Part shown: positions 54,004 to 62,131 of the stretch, one piece after another
Numbering within the stretch: the stretch's first letter is position 1
Layout of the letters: every line of letters begins with the position of its first letter
Assembly: GCA_022793065.1 (NCBI GenBank)
Contig: JAAWCE010000002.1
Span: 1-64,000, forward strand
DNA length: 64,000 bases
Source of the DNA: Lachnospiraceae bacterium
Lineage (GTDB): Bacteria; Bacillota; Clostridia; Lachnospirales; Lachnospiraceae
Direction: 5' to 3'
Notes under the pieces: generated by a model
Told to the model about the DNA's origin: nothing
What the model saw: only the letters and a program-made list of their open reading frames with translations
Database searches by the model: none
Position numbers and translations under genes: made by a program

Positions 54004-55575
54004 ATGGTGTTAAGTATCTCTATTCTGGTTTCTGGAAGGGAGAAGACAACAAAACAGTGCATTACTTCGCTGGACAGGCTTAGAAGAAAGGTATCCTGTG
54101 AGCTGATTCTGGTGGATACGGGATGTCCGGAAGAAATGCGGCAATGGCTCGAAGTACAGGCGGACAAGGTGATTTCTTTCCAGTGGTGTAATGATTTTGC
54201 CGCTGCAAGAAATGTGGGGCTTGCGGCAGCTTCCGGGGAGTGGTTTATGTTTCTGGATGATGATGAATGGTTTGAGAATACCTGTCAGTTGGAGAAGTTC
54301 TTCTTGTCTGGAGAATATAAGCGTTTTGCTTCCGCTTCCTATATTATCAGGAATTATATAGACATGGAAGGAAAGCAATGGCAGGATGTTCCGTTGCCGC
54401 GTATGGCTAGAAAAGATGATGGTATTGGCTTTATTTATCCCATTCATGAGATGTTGTGGCCCCGATATGAACCTGTAAAACAGTTGGAAGATTATGTACA
54501 TCATTTTGGATATGCGTCTGCAGACGCCCAGGCACAAAAGGCAAAGCACCAAAGAAATCTATCCATATTGCTTCCGGCCATAGAGGAAGAACCTCATTGT
54601 ATGCACCATTATCTCCAGGCGGCGATGGAGTATATTGCCATTGAAGATTTTGACTGCGCATTAAAGATGTCGGAGGATGGAATTGCACATTATGACTCCA
54701 ATAGGAAGGATAATGACCAATACTTTAACGGATTGTGTGCTGGGGCAGTGAAAGCCAGGGTACTGAAGAAGGATTATGAAGAGGCTTGCAAAAGAGGGGA
54801 AGAATTGCTGGAGTTAGCAAGTCTTTCCAGGTTGGGGAAAGCATCCATATATGGAGATTTGGCGATTGCGTGGAGTGCAGGAATGGGACAGGACAGACAA
54901 AGCCACGGGGACGGTCAGAGAACGGATGCTGTGCAGAGGGAAGTATGTGCACAGGGAGGCTGCATAGGTACTGAGGCTTTTGTAAAATATCTGCAAAAAT
55001 ATTTGGAAGAAAAGCATTATTTTTCCGGACATTCTATGGAAGCATTGGAACAGCAAACCTTGATTCTTGACAGTTGCTTTACAGTGTATCATTATCAAAT
55101 GGTTATGGGATGGGGATTTGCGGCTATGTTGTATTCCGGTCAAGTGAAGGAGACGGAACTTCTTCTGCAAAGAGAAACATTGGAATGGTGGATGGAAGCT
55201 GTACAGAATTGGTATACCTGTGCAGGAGAGCAAGATCGGGAAAGGTGGAAAGAGGACTTTCATAGATTGGTCTCGGTCAGGCAGGAGCAATGCGCCTTTT
55301 CCAGGCAGTTATATCATATGCTGACTGCGCCGGAAAATGGTGGGGAAGAGAACGCCGAAAGCGGCCGGCAGGGAAAAGCAGAGCAGCCGGCGGCCGGCGG
55401 ACAAGACGCCGGAACGGAAATGGAAGTATTAGCAGCAAAACTAAAAGTGCAAATTCGCTTTCTTATGGAACAGCATCAGAATGAAGCGGCGCTTGCTGCG
55501 GTCAGGCAGGTGCTTCAATTTCTGCCAAATGACAGGGAGTTGTTGGAATTACTGGATAAACTGGAAGGAAGATAG
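54004..55575 (+). CDS. Second GT2 glycosyltransferase, paralogue of the preceding gene
   Basis: A 523-residue GT2 enzyme with the same motifs (SILVSGREKTTKQCI, VDTGCPEEM, NDFAAARNVGLAAA, FLDDDEWF, HEMLW), a shorter helical region and the same C-terminal unit (LAAKLKVQIRFLMEQHQNEAALAAVRQ). Residues about 290-320 are an atypical Gly/Gln/Arg-rich stretch, and about 445-470 is a Gly/Ala/Glu linker. The first may be a local frame slip or a loop insertion. It ends five bases before the fucosyltransferase gene, in the same operon. Confidence 0.83.
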   Translation: MVLSISILVSGREKTTKQCITSLDRLRRKVSCELILVDTGCPEEMRQWLEVQADKVISFQWCNDFAAARNVGLAAASGEWFMFLDDDEWFENTCQLEKFFLSGEYKRFASASYIIRNYIDMEGKQWQDVPLPRMARKDDGIGFIYPIHEMLWPRYEPVKQLEDYVHHFGYASADAQAQKAKHQRNLSILLPAIEEEPHCMHHYLQAAMEYIAIEDFDCALKMSEDGIAHYDSNRKDNDQYFNGLCAGAVKARVLKKDYEEACKRGEELLELASLSRLGKASIYGDLAIAWSAGMGQDRQSHGDGQRTDAVQREVCAQGGCIGTEAFVKYLQKYLEEKHYFSGHSMEALEQQTLILDSCFTVYHYQMVMGWGFAAMLYSGQVKETELLLQRETLEWWMEAVQNWYTCAGEQDRERWKEDFHRLVSVRQEQCAFSRQLYHMLTAPENGGEENAESGRQGKAEQPAAGGQDAGTEMEVLAAKLKVQIRFLMEQHQNEAALAAVRQVLQFLPNDRELLELLDKLEGR

Positions 55576-55580
55576 AAGAG

Positions 55581-56477
55581 ATGAAAATACAATTTCTCAA
55601 TGGGGGACTTGCCAATCAGGCATTCCAATACATTTTTGCCAAATACTACGAGCTATCACATCCGGGAGAAATTATGTATATGGATGATTCTTATTTTGCA
55701 TTGAATACGGTTCACAATGGGTATGAGCTGGATAAAGTATTTGGAATCAAAGCACACATGTTAAGCGAGTGCTTTGATGACGAGGTATGGGGATTCATTT
55801 TAGACCAGCGCAGGCAGGGCAAAAGTGTACCGCAGATTTTGTGTGAAAATGGAATTGAGATGTATATGATTTCAGAGGTGGGAGAGGGACATAAAACTTT
55901 TAATCCCTTTGAAGGTCAGGTGGTATCCATTCCATGCAATCAATATCTGCCCCAGGTATTAGACGTAGAGGGCGATGTATATTATCATGGATATTGGATT
56001 AATAAGAATTGGTTTGCTGCTTATAAAAGTCAGTTCCTGGAGGAATTCCGCTTTCCGGAAGTGAAAAATCCCAATAGTCGTGCCTACCTTGAACAGATTC
56101 AAAATACAAAATCTGTATCCGTTCACATCAGACGAGGGGATTATGTGACGCTGGGATGGGCCATAGAGCCTGAATTGTGTCAAGTATGTATCCGGAACTT
56201 TATAAACCAAATGGGGGGGGTATCAGGAAAGTGGACTCTGTTTGTATTTTCCGATGATATTGCATGGTGCAAAGAACATCAAAATATGCTGGAGCCGGAG
56301 CAATTTAAAGATGTGGTATTTGTGGAAGGAAATGTAAACGGCGCAAACTACCTGGATATGCTGCTTATGAGTCAGTGTAAAGCTATGATTCTTTCAAACA
56401 GCGCTTTTTGCTATTTGGCGGCATTGCTAAATGTAAATTTGCAATATTATATTAATCCTACACAAAGGGAGGTGTAG
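55581..56477 (+). CDS. GT11 alpha-1,2-fucosyltransferase
   Basis: A 298-residue enzyme of glycosyltransferase family 11. The GDP-fucose-binding motif HIRRGDY lies near residues 181-187. GGLANQAFQYIFAKY at the N-terminus and the FVFSDD and LMSQCKAMILSNSAFCYLAALLN segments complete the three conserved motifs. It transfers fucose from GDP-fucose to galactose in alpha-1,2 linkage. In an operon with two GT2 genes after flagellins, it may finish a flagellar or cell-surface glycan. GDP-fucose synthesis genes are not in the window. Confidence 0.9.
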   Translation: MKIQFLNGGLANQAFQYIFAKYYELSHPGEIMYMDDSYFALNTVHNGYELDKVFGIKAHMLSECFDDEVWGFILDQRRQGKSVPQILCENGIEMYMISEVGEGHKTFNPFEGQVVSIPCNQYLPQVLDVEGDVYYHGYWINKNWFAAYKSQFLEEFRFPEVKNPNSRAYLEQIQNTKSVSVHIRRGDYVTLGWAIEPELCQVCIRNFINQMGGVSGKWTLFVFSDDIAWCKEHQNMLEPEQFKDVVFVEGNVNGANYLDMLLMSQCKAMILSNSAFCYLAALLNVNLQYYINPTQREV

Positions 56478-56561
56478 GGAAGGCCAAAGGTAAGTGAAAA
56501 ATACTTATCATCAACGGGAAGAGACGCAGAGAGGCTGAAAGTATAGAGTTGAAAGGGGCGG

Positions 56562-56906
56562 GTGTTTCATTTGTTTACCAGGGAAGATATTTTGGAATAT
56601 GGCTTAAAATTTACGGATACTTATGTGGACAAGCCCTTTCATGATGATAACTGGGTGCTAATTCGCTATAGAAAAAATAAGAAAGCATTTGCCTGGACGT
56701 ATATGTATGAAGGGACTTTGCGGGTCAACGTAAAAACGGACCCCCAGTGGAGGGATTTCTGGCGGCAGACTTATAAGGCGGTAATTCCCGGATACCATCA
56801 GAATAAAGAGCATTGGAATACGATAATTATAGATGGCAGTATTCCGGAGGATGAAGTGAAGCGAATGATAGCGGAGAGTTATGATTTGATTACAGGCAGG
56901 AAATGA
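56562..56906 (+). CDS. MmcQ/YjbR-family protein
   Basis: A 114-residue protein of the YjbR/MmcQ double-wing fold: TREDILEYGLKFTDTYVDKPFHDDNWVLIRYRKNKKAF at the start, the NVKTDPQWRDFWRQTYKAVIPGYHQNKEHWNTI core and a C-terminal helix. The family is annotated as DNA-binding from structure, but function is not established. Starts are GTG at 56562 or TTG at 56571; the second gives the usual family start but spacing to AAAGGGG favours the first. Confidence 0.8.
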   Translation: MFHLFTREDILEYGLKFTDTYVDKPFHDDNWVLIRYRKNKKAFAWTYMYEGTLRVNVKTDPQWRDFWRQTYKAVIPGYHQNKEHWNTIIIDGSIPEDEVKRMIAESYDLITGRK

Positions 56907-56915
56907 GAAAAAGTC

Positions 56916-57701
56916 ATGGGGAGAGTATATTTATCAGACAATGTGGGTAAAGTTTTAGAACAATTTGTAAATATAACAAATGAAGTGTTCGGCTCAAAAG
57001 TAACCGGTATTTATCTTCATGGTTCCCTTGCAATGGGATGCTTTCGTTCGGATAAAAGTGATATTGACTTTATTGTGGTGGTGGAAGAGGACATTGAGGA
57101 TGAACAGAAAATGTGTTTTATGGAGAAATTAGTGGACTTAAATAGAGAGGCACCCAAGAAGGGAATTGAAATGAGCGTGGTAAAAAAGACTTACTGCAGT
57201 AATTTTGTTTATCCAACCCCATTTGAGTTACATTGTTCTGCCGCACATTTGGAATGGTTTCATAGGGCGCCTGACGAATATGTCCGTAAAATGAAAGGGA
57301 CAGACCCGGATCTGGCAGCGCATTTTATGATACTTTGTCATTATGGAATTACTTTGTGGGGAAAACCTGTCAAAGAGGTATTTTCCAGTGTGCCAAAGGA
57401 GAATTATATTGACAGTATTATGGCCGACGTGGAAAATGCGAGGGAGGCAGTTTTGGAGGAGCCTATATATATTGTGCTGAATTTGTGCAGAGTATTGGCG
57501 TACCTTAAGGAGGGAGCTGTGCTTTCCAAAAAACAGGGAGGGGAATGGGGGCTGCAAAATTTAGAACCTGAGTATTATGGAATTGTGAGAACTGCGCTGC
57601 AAGCCTATACATCCGATGAAAAAATGGTAGTTGATAAGAAGCAGGCGTTGGCGTTTTGTGATTGGATGAGGGATAACATCGTTTATTTCAGGCAGTATTA
57701 A
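56916..57701 (+). CDS. Aminoglycoside-adenylyltransferase-like nucleotidyltransferase
   Basis: A 261-residue protein. The nucleotidyltransferase core is clear: LHGSLAMGCFRSDKSDIDF supplies the GS motif (36-37) and metal-binding D49 and D51. The C-terminal helical domain (DUF4111-like; HYGITLWGKPVKEVF, LNLCRVLAYLKEGAVLSKKQGGEWGL) matches ANT(3'')/ANT(9) enzymes. It may adenylylate streptomycin/spectinomycin-type drugs or a metabolite. Chromosomal copies in Clostridia are often uncharacterised, so resistance is not assured. The SD is weak. Confidence 0.8.
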   Translation: MGRVYLSDNVGKVLEQFVNITNEVFGSKVTGIYLHGSLAMGCFRSDKSDIDFIVVVEEDIEDEQKMCFMEKLVDLNREAPKKGIEMSVVKKTYCSNFVYPTPFELHCSAAHLEWFHRAPDEYVRKMKGTDPDLAAHFMILCHYGITLWGKPVKEVFSSVPKENYIDSIMADVENAREAVLEEPIYIVLNLCRVLAYLKEGAVLSKKQGGEWGLQNLEPEYYGIVRTALQAYTSDEKMVVDKKQALAFCDWMRDNIVYFRQY

Positions 57702-57729
57702 GGATTAGTATATCGTGTGAGGTATGGCC

Positions 57730-58467
57730 ATGAAGAATTATAAATTTATCATAGAATATGATGGGACCCGTTATTATGGATGGCAGCGTCAACCTGGACA
57801 GAATACCATTCAGGGAAAGCTGGAAAGTGTGTTAAGCCGAATGTGCGACATTCGGGTAGAAGTCATTGGCGCCGGGCGCACGGATGCAGGGGTTCATGCA
57901 AAGGGAATGGTGGCCAATGCCTTTTTGGAGACGGAAAGTTCCTGTGAAGAAATCAGGAATTATGTAAATACATATTTGCCGGAGGATATTGCCGTAAGGG
58001 AGGTGCGGGAAGCGTCTCCGCGATTTCACGCCCGTTATAATGCCATAGGTAAGACATATTGCTATACATGCTATGACGGAGAAGTGAAATCTGTTTTTGA
58101 CAGAAAGTTCTATACACCATTGGATGAAAAAACTGATTTGGAACAAATGCGTCAGGCAGCGGCAGTTTTGGAAGGTGAGCACGATTATAGGAATTTTTGC
58201 GTCAACCCTCGTATGAAGAAGTCAACCGTGCGCCGAGTGGACAGGATAGAAATTGTGCGCGAGGACGGATATCTGCGTTTTTTCTTTCATGGAAATGGCT
58301 TCTTGCAGAATATGGTGCGTATTATTGTGGGAACATTGTTGGAAGTGGGAAGCGGCAGAATGAGTTCGGAACAGGTGGAGGCTGTGCTTGCCAACCCCAA
58401 TAGGCAGAAGGCGGGGCCAACTGCGCCGGCCCAAGGCTTATGCCTGATGGAGGTGGATTATGACTGA
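57730..58467 (+). CDS. truA: tRNA pseudouridine(38-40) synthase
   Basis: A 245-residue TruA. The catalytic aspartate is D52 in GAGRTDAGVHA. EYDGTRYYGWQRQPGQNTIQGKLE at the start and the FFFHGNGFLQNMVRIIVGTL segment near the end are conserved. The frame begins at an ATG at 57724, but GAGG is seven bases before the ATG at 57730, which is the better start. Its last codons overlap the next gene by eight bases. Confidence 0.95.
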   Translation: MKNYKFIIEYDGTRYYGWQRQPGQNTIQGKLESVLSRMCDIRVEVIGAGRTDAGVHAKGMVANAFLETESSCEEIRNYVNTYLPEDIAVREVREASPRFHARYNAIGKTYCYTCYDGEVKSVFDRKFYTPLDEKTDLEQMRQAAAVLEGEHDYRNFCVNPRMKKSTVRRVDRIEIVREDGYLRFFFHGNGFLQNMVRIIVGTLLEVGSGRMSSEQVEAVLANPNRQKAGPTAPAQGLCLMEVDYD

Positions 58468-59131
58468 ACGTGCAAAAGTGCAGTATATGGCGGAAAAGTC
58501 TGTCACGGCGTCGGAAATGGAGAAGTGGGAAAAAGAGTGCGGAGGATTTTTTCCGGTATTGTTGGAAATAGAACGACAGATGGCAAAGTCAGCGGAGCAG
58601 AGGAAGAAGCCCGTTGTTGTGGGGATTGACGGACGATGTGGCAGCGGCAAGACAAGTATTGCGCAGATCATTGCCGAAATTTATCCCTGTAATGTATTTC
58701 ATATGGATGATTTCTTTCTGCCTGTAGAGAAGAGGACGGATAACTGGAGTCATATTCCAGGAGGAAATATAGATTTTGACCGTTTTCGGTCGGAAGTGTT
58801 ACTGCCGGCTTGTAAAGGTGAGACGGTATATTATCGTCCATATGACTGTTCTGAAAGAAGTTATGGGGATACTCTGACATTCCGGAATTGCACGTTGATT
58901 ATTGTGGAGGGGAGTTATTCTCATCATCCATTGTTGGCTGGAATGTATGATTTGAAGATTTTTCTGACTTGTTCCGGTGAAGTACAGGTCAAACGGCTGC
59001 AGGAGCGGGAGAAAAGTTATTATTCCACATTTAAGGAACGGTGGATTCCTATGGAAGAAAATTATTTCCAGAGCTGCAGTGTGGAAGGGAATAGTGACCT
59101 GATAGTGAATACAGATGCTATATTTCCGTGA
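58460..59131 (+). CDS. Uridine-kinase-like P-loop kinase
   Basis: A 223-residue P-loop protein of the uridine kinase/phosphoribulokinase type. The Walker A GIDGRCGSGKT is at 55-65. HMDDFFLP holds the substrate-binding acidic pair, FDRFRSEVLLP and IIVEGSYSHHP follow the family. An N-terminal helical extension of about 45 residues precedes the core. It may phosphorylate uridine or another nucleoside, or a small alcohol; substrate uncertain. Translational overlap with truA. Confidence 0.8.
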   Translation: MTERAKVQYMAEKSVTASEMEKWEKECGGFFPVLLEIERQMAKSAEQRKKPVVVGIDGRCGSGKTSIAQIIAEIYPCNVFHMDDFFLPVEKRTDNWSHIPGGNIDFDRFRSEVLLPACKGETVYYRPYDCSERSYGDTLTFRNCTLIIVEGSYSHHPLLAGMYDLKIFLTCSGEVQVKRLQEREKSYYSTFKERWIPMEENYFQSCSVEGNSDLIVNTDAIFP

Positions 59132-59152
59132 ATATTGGGTATCCTAGCTGGT

Positions 59153-59713
59153 ATGAACAGAAAAAAGATAATTTATTCCTTTGACTATTATGTATTACTC
59201 TTTTTTGCACTTGCTTTTATGGGGTGGTTGTGGGAAGTGGTATTATTCTTTCTGACAGACCATGCTTTTATCAATCGAGGGATATATAGAGGGCCGTATC
59301 TTCCCATTTATGGTGTGGGGGGAATTTTGTTATGTCTGTGCTTCCGGTCCTTACGGAGAAGACCTCTTTTGGTATTTTTGATGTCTATGATATTATGTTC
59401 TGCTTTGGAGTATGGGACAAGTTACTTTTTGGAGGTCCATTGGGGGATCAGATGGTGGGATTATAGCAGGCATTACTTGAATTTAAACGGACGGATTTGT
59501 CTGTTGGGGGCGGTTATTTTTGGGCTTGCGGGAACGGGGCTGGTTTGTCTTTTGCTGCCGTTTTATGATAAAATTTATGGGAAACTGTCAAAGAAATTTT
59601 GTGTAGTTCTTTGCTTTATTTTTTTAGCTGTTTTTGTGGCCGATGCTACCTATTGTGCTATGGGGCCCAATATGGGCAAAGGGATTTCCTGGGAGAGTGA
59701 AAACTTTATGTAA
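59153..59713 (+). CDS. Single-domain CmpB-family membrane protein
   Basis: A 186-residue protein with about five transmembrane helices and one CmpB-type domain: FMGWLWEVVLFFLTDHAFINRGIYRGPYLPIYGVGG, SALEYGTSYFLE, WWDYSRHYLNLNGRICL. It is related to each half of the 441-residue protein encoded at 13538-14863. Start options are ATG 59153 and an upstream TTG at 59135; neither has a good SD. Function of the family is unknown. Confidence 0.72.
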   Translation: MNRKKIIYSFDYYVLLFFALAFMGWLWEVVLFFLTDHAFINRGIYRGPYLPIYGVGGILLCLCFRSLRRRPLLVFLMSMILCSALEYGTSYFLEVHWGIRWWDYSRHYLNLNGRICLLGAVIFGLAGTGLVCLLLPFYDKIYGKLSKKFCVVLCFIFLAVFVADATYCAMGPNMGKGISWESENFM

Positions 59714-59793
59714 CAGTTTCCTGTAAGGTGGTTTGTCTTTTGAGTTGCAAAAACGAATGGATTAGGTATAATAAAGTATGTAGTGGAAACTGT
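59713..59793 (+). promoter_or_regulatory. Promoter flanked by a 9-bp inverted repeat, ahead of an ABC transporter
   Basis: TTGCAA (59745-59750), 16 bases, TATAAT (59767-59772) lies between ACAGTTTCC (59713-59721) and its exact complement GGAAACTGT (59785-59793). The second arm ends just before the AAGGAGG SD. The arms could bind a regulator or base-pair only in read-through transcripts. Confidence 0.55.
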
Positions 59794-59813
59794 AAGGAGG
59801 AAGGTATACGAAA

Positions 59814-60515
59814 ATGATTGTTTTGCGGAATATTAGTAAGAAATTTGGTGACAAGATGATTCTTTCCCAGGCATCACATACATTTCGGGAGGGGGAGATT
59901 GCTTCTATTACAGCTCCAAATGGAACAGGAAAGACCACATTGCTGAGCATTATCAGCGGTCTGCTGCTGCCGGATGAAGGAACTGTTGTATATGGAAGTA
60001 AGAATGGATGCCGAGGTGTAAATATTGTCCTTTCTGGCGAAAGAAATCTTTATGTAAAGAATACAGTGCAGGAAAATTTACTGTATTTAGGAGCAATTCG
60101 AGGGATGAGCCGAAAAGAGATTGAAATGCGGATAGAGCAATATCAAAAATATTTTCCGGTGATTCACCAGATTAGCAATACAATGATAGAAAAATTGTCT
60201 TATGGGCAAAAGCGATTGACGGCAATTTTTTCTGCGGTCATATCTGATGCAGATTGTGTGCTGCTTGATGAAGTGACGGAAGGTCTGGACATGGAATACA
60301 TATGTATGCTTCAGGAGTTGTTGACGAATATTTCTGAGAATAAAGTGATTTTGTTAGCTTCTCACGACTATGATTTTGTGGCGGGTATTTCTGATAGTAT
60401 TGTCTTTTTCAAAGAAGGAAAGTTAATGGAGCAGAGGGGGCGCTTTCATCTGGAGGAATTGAAAGAAAAATATATGCAGATATATGGATTGGAGGGAGGT
60501 AAAAAGGATGCTTAG
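59814..60515 (+). CDS. ABC transporter ATP-binding protein
   Basis: A 233-residue ABC ATPase with Walker A APNGTGKTT (34-42), a Q-loop region VNIVLSGERNLY, signature LSYGQKRLTA (a variant of LSGGQ), Walker B ADCVLLDEVTEGLD with valine where proline is usual, and the switch histidine in LASHDYDF. The subfamily resembles ABC-2 export ATPases. AAGGAGGAAG precedes the ATG. Its stop overlaps the permease start by eight bases. Confidence 0.88.
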   Translation: MIVLRNISKKFGDKMILSQASHTFREGEIASITAPNGTGKTTLLSIISGLLLPDEGTVVYGSKNGCRGVNIVLSGERNLYVKNTVQENLLYLGAIRGMSRKEIEMRIEQYQKYFPVIHQISNTMIEKLSYGQKRLTAIFSAVISDADCVLLDEVTEGLDMEYICMLQELLTNISENKVILLASHDYDFVAGISDSIVFFKEGKLMEQRGRFHLEELKEKYMQIYGLEGGKKDA

Positions 60516-61263
60516 AGCGGTATTTTGGGAAATCAAGATGGATATGAAGAGTGCATTTCGATATCGTTTTGGAATGGCAACAGATATTATAATTTATTCT
60601 GTTTTGTTGATTTTCTTTTTGATGTCAAATTCAGGAAAGTCCTATCAGGATATGTATCATTATGATAATTATAAGGAATTGCTGGTGGTTGGGTATCTTG
60701 CATGGATTTATGCAGTGACAGCCATAACCTCTATATCTCAGATTGTTTCAGGAGAATTAAGACAGGGCACATTCTACAAAAAGTATAATTCCGTTTATCC
60801 TCTGCAGGCTTTGCTGTTTGGACGCATGATTGCCGCCCTGATCATTCAGAGTATCGTGGTGTTAATTGTCCTTTTGGTATCTGTGCTGTTTGGAAACAGT
60901 GTAACAGGGATACAGCCGTTTGCAATAGTGGCAGTAATCATCAGTACAATAGGTATGTATGGGATTGGATTGATCATTGCCGGAATGTCAATATTTCATA
61001 AAAAAATCGGTTCTATTTTATATATTATTCAATTATGTCTGCTGTTTGTCACTGATACGATTCCCACATCACAGAGTGTTACTTTGGTTCTTCCACTGAC
61101 ATTATGCAATACGGTACTCCGAAAGTCCATAGCAAGAATTTCTTTTACAACTGATTTTATGAAATTAATTGTCAGTGCCGTTATTTTTTTGGTTTTGGGA
61201 ATATGTGTGTTTCAATTGTATCTCAAAAGGGCTCGGAAAAAGGGAAATTTGTTGTTTTATTGA
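60508..61263 (+). CDS. ABC-2 type transporter permease
   Basis: A 251-residue membrane protein with six predicted helices (about 22-41, 58-78, 101-127, 134-157, 164-185 and 216-238) and the 'SGELRQGTFYKKYNSVYPLQALLFGRM' coupling region typical of ABC-2 permeases. The start at 60508 follows GGGAGG inside the ATPase gene. With the ATPase it should form an exporter; substrate unknown. Directly after its stop lies a fragment of a NADAR gene. Confidence 0.85.
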   Translation: MLRAVFWEIKMDMKSAFRYRFGMATDIIIYSVLLIFFLMSNSGKSYQDMYHYDNYKELLVVGYLAWIYAVTAITSISQIVSGELRQGTFYKKYNSVYPLQALLFGRMIAALIIQSIVVLIVLLVSVLFGNSVTGIQPFAIVAVIISTIGMYGIGLIIAGMSIFHKKIGSILYIIQLCLLFVTDTIPTSQSVTLVLPLTLCNTVLRKSIARISFTTDFMKLIVSAVIFLVLGICVFQLYLKRARKKGNLLFY

Positions 61264-61265
61264 AA

Positions 61266-61442
61266 TTGAGATGCTCCGGACAAAAGATACTGGCAGAATG
61301 TGCCGTCCGGGATATGATATGGGGAATTGGACTTTCCATGAAGGATGAAAAAAGATTTGATATGAAGGAGTGGAAAGGACAAAATTTGCTGGGATTCTCT
61401 ATTATGAAGGTTAGGGATAGGCTTAAGAACGTAAAATCTTAG
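61266..61442 (+). pseudogene. 3' remnant of a NADAR (YbiA-like) gene
   Basis: About 58 codons, LRCSGQKILAECAVRDMIWGIGLSMKDEKRFDMKEWKGQNLLGFSIMKVRDRL, match the C-terminal third of NADAR/YbiA-family proteins (the DxxWGIG and WxGxNxLG segments), which process ADP-ribose or damaged riboflavin intermediates. The N-terminal two thirds, with the FxxEFSNF and AEQxF regions, are absent. The fragment begins three bases after the ABC permease stop and has no start codon or SD of its own. Confidence 0.7.
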
Positions 61443-61455
61443 ATAAACAGCATAT

Positions 61456-62085
61456 CTACGGTCTGCCGTTTACCGGTGTTCCATAATAGACTTTAGATTC
61501 CGTTTCTATGGTAAATTTCCCATGATGAAGGGAAAGTATGGACGCAGCACAGTTTGGCAGCGCTGTCTTCCAAAAGTCCTCCAATGGAGTGTTTGAAATA
61601 GCATTTAAAATACAACGGTTAAATGCACCGTGAGCAACGATTAGTATGGTTTCGCAGCAGCCCTCCAGCGGGAGAATCTGTTCTTGAAGGAAAGCGTTTC
61701 CACGGTTGATTGCCCCGTGGAACGTTTCTCCGCCTTCGGGGGGAAGGTAGGATTGAGGGGCACAGAAAAAATGATGTAAGGGGTGGTTGGGGTTTTGTTT
61801 GGCAGTGTCAAAGCATTGTCCTTCACAATCACCAAAGTTAATTTCCAGCAAACGTTCATCCGTTGTCAGGGGAATGTTCCTTTTGCCGAGAATAATCTGG
61901 GCTGTCTCTTTGGCACGAGACAGGGGTGAGCTGAAGGCTTTGTCAAAAGGAACGGACTGCAAAGCTTCCGCAGTTTTATGCGCAAGTTCTCTGCCATAGG
62001 CATTTAAAGGGATATCGCTTTGTCCCTGCAATCTTCTTGCCTTATTCCAATCTGTTTCTCCATGTCTGAATAAATAAATTTGCAC
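61456..62085 (-). CDS. Histidine phosphatase (phosphoglycerate mutase-like)
   Basis: A 209-residue branch-1 histidine phosphatase. The phospho-accepting H8 lies in LFRHGETDWN. SSPLSRAKETAQI, EINFGDCEG and the second histidine in IVAHGAFNR complete the active site. The frame opens far upstream (62205), overlapping the ABC gene, but the GTG at 62085 yields the family start and has an AGGA upstream. Substrates of this family vary (phosphoglycerate, alpha-ribazole phosphate, sugar phosphates), so the role is open. It follows the ABC exporter by 46 bases. Confidence 0.85.
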   Translation of the reverse strand: MQIYLFRHGETDWNKARRLQGQSDIPLNAYGRELAHKTAEALQSVPFDKAFSSPLSRAKETAQIILGKRNIPLTTDERLLEINFGDCEGQCFDTAKQNPNHPLHHFFCAPQSYLPPEGGETFHGAINRGNAFLQEQILPLEGCCETILIVAHGAFNRCILNAISNTPLEDFWKTALPNCAASILSLHHGKFTIETESKVYYGTPVNGRP

Positions 62086-62131
62086 TTTGTATCCATTCCT
62101 TTCTTTGTAATGCCCATGGCTGCCCCCCAAA

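Noticed and set aside
61203..61265. ATG at 61203 as the start of a protein containing the NADAR segment
   Set aside because: The first 21 codons are the permease 3' end read in another frame; only codons from 61266 resemble NADAR.
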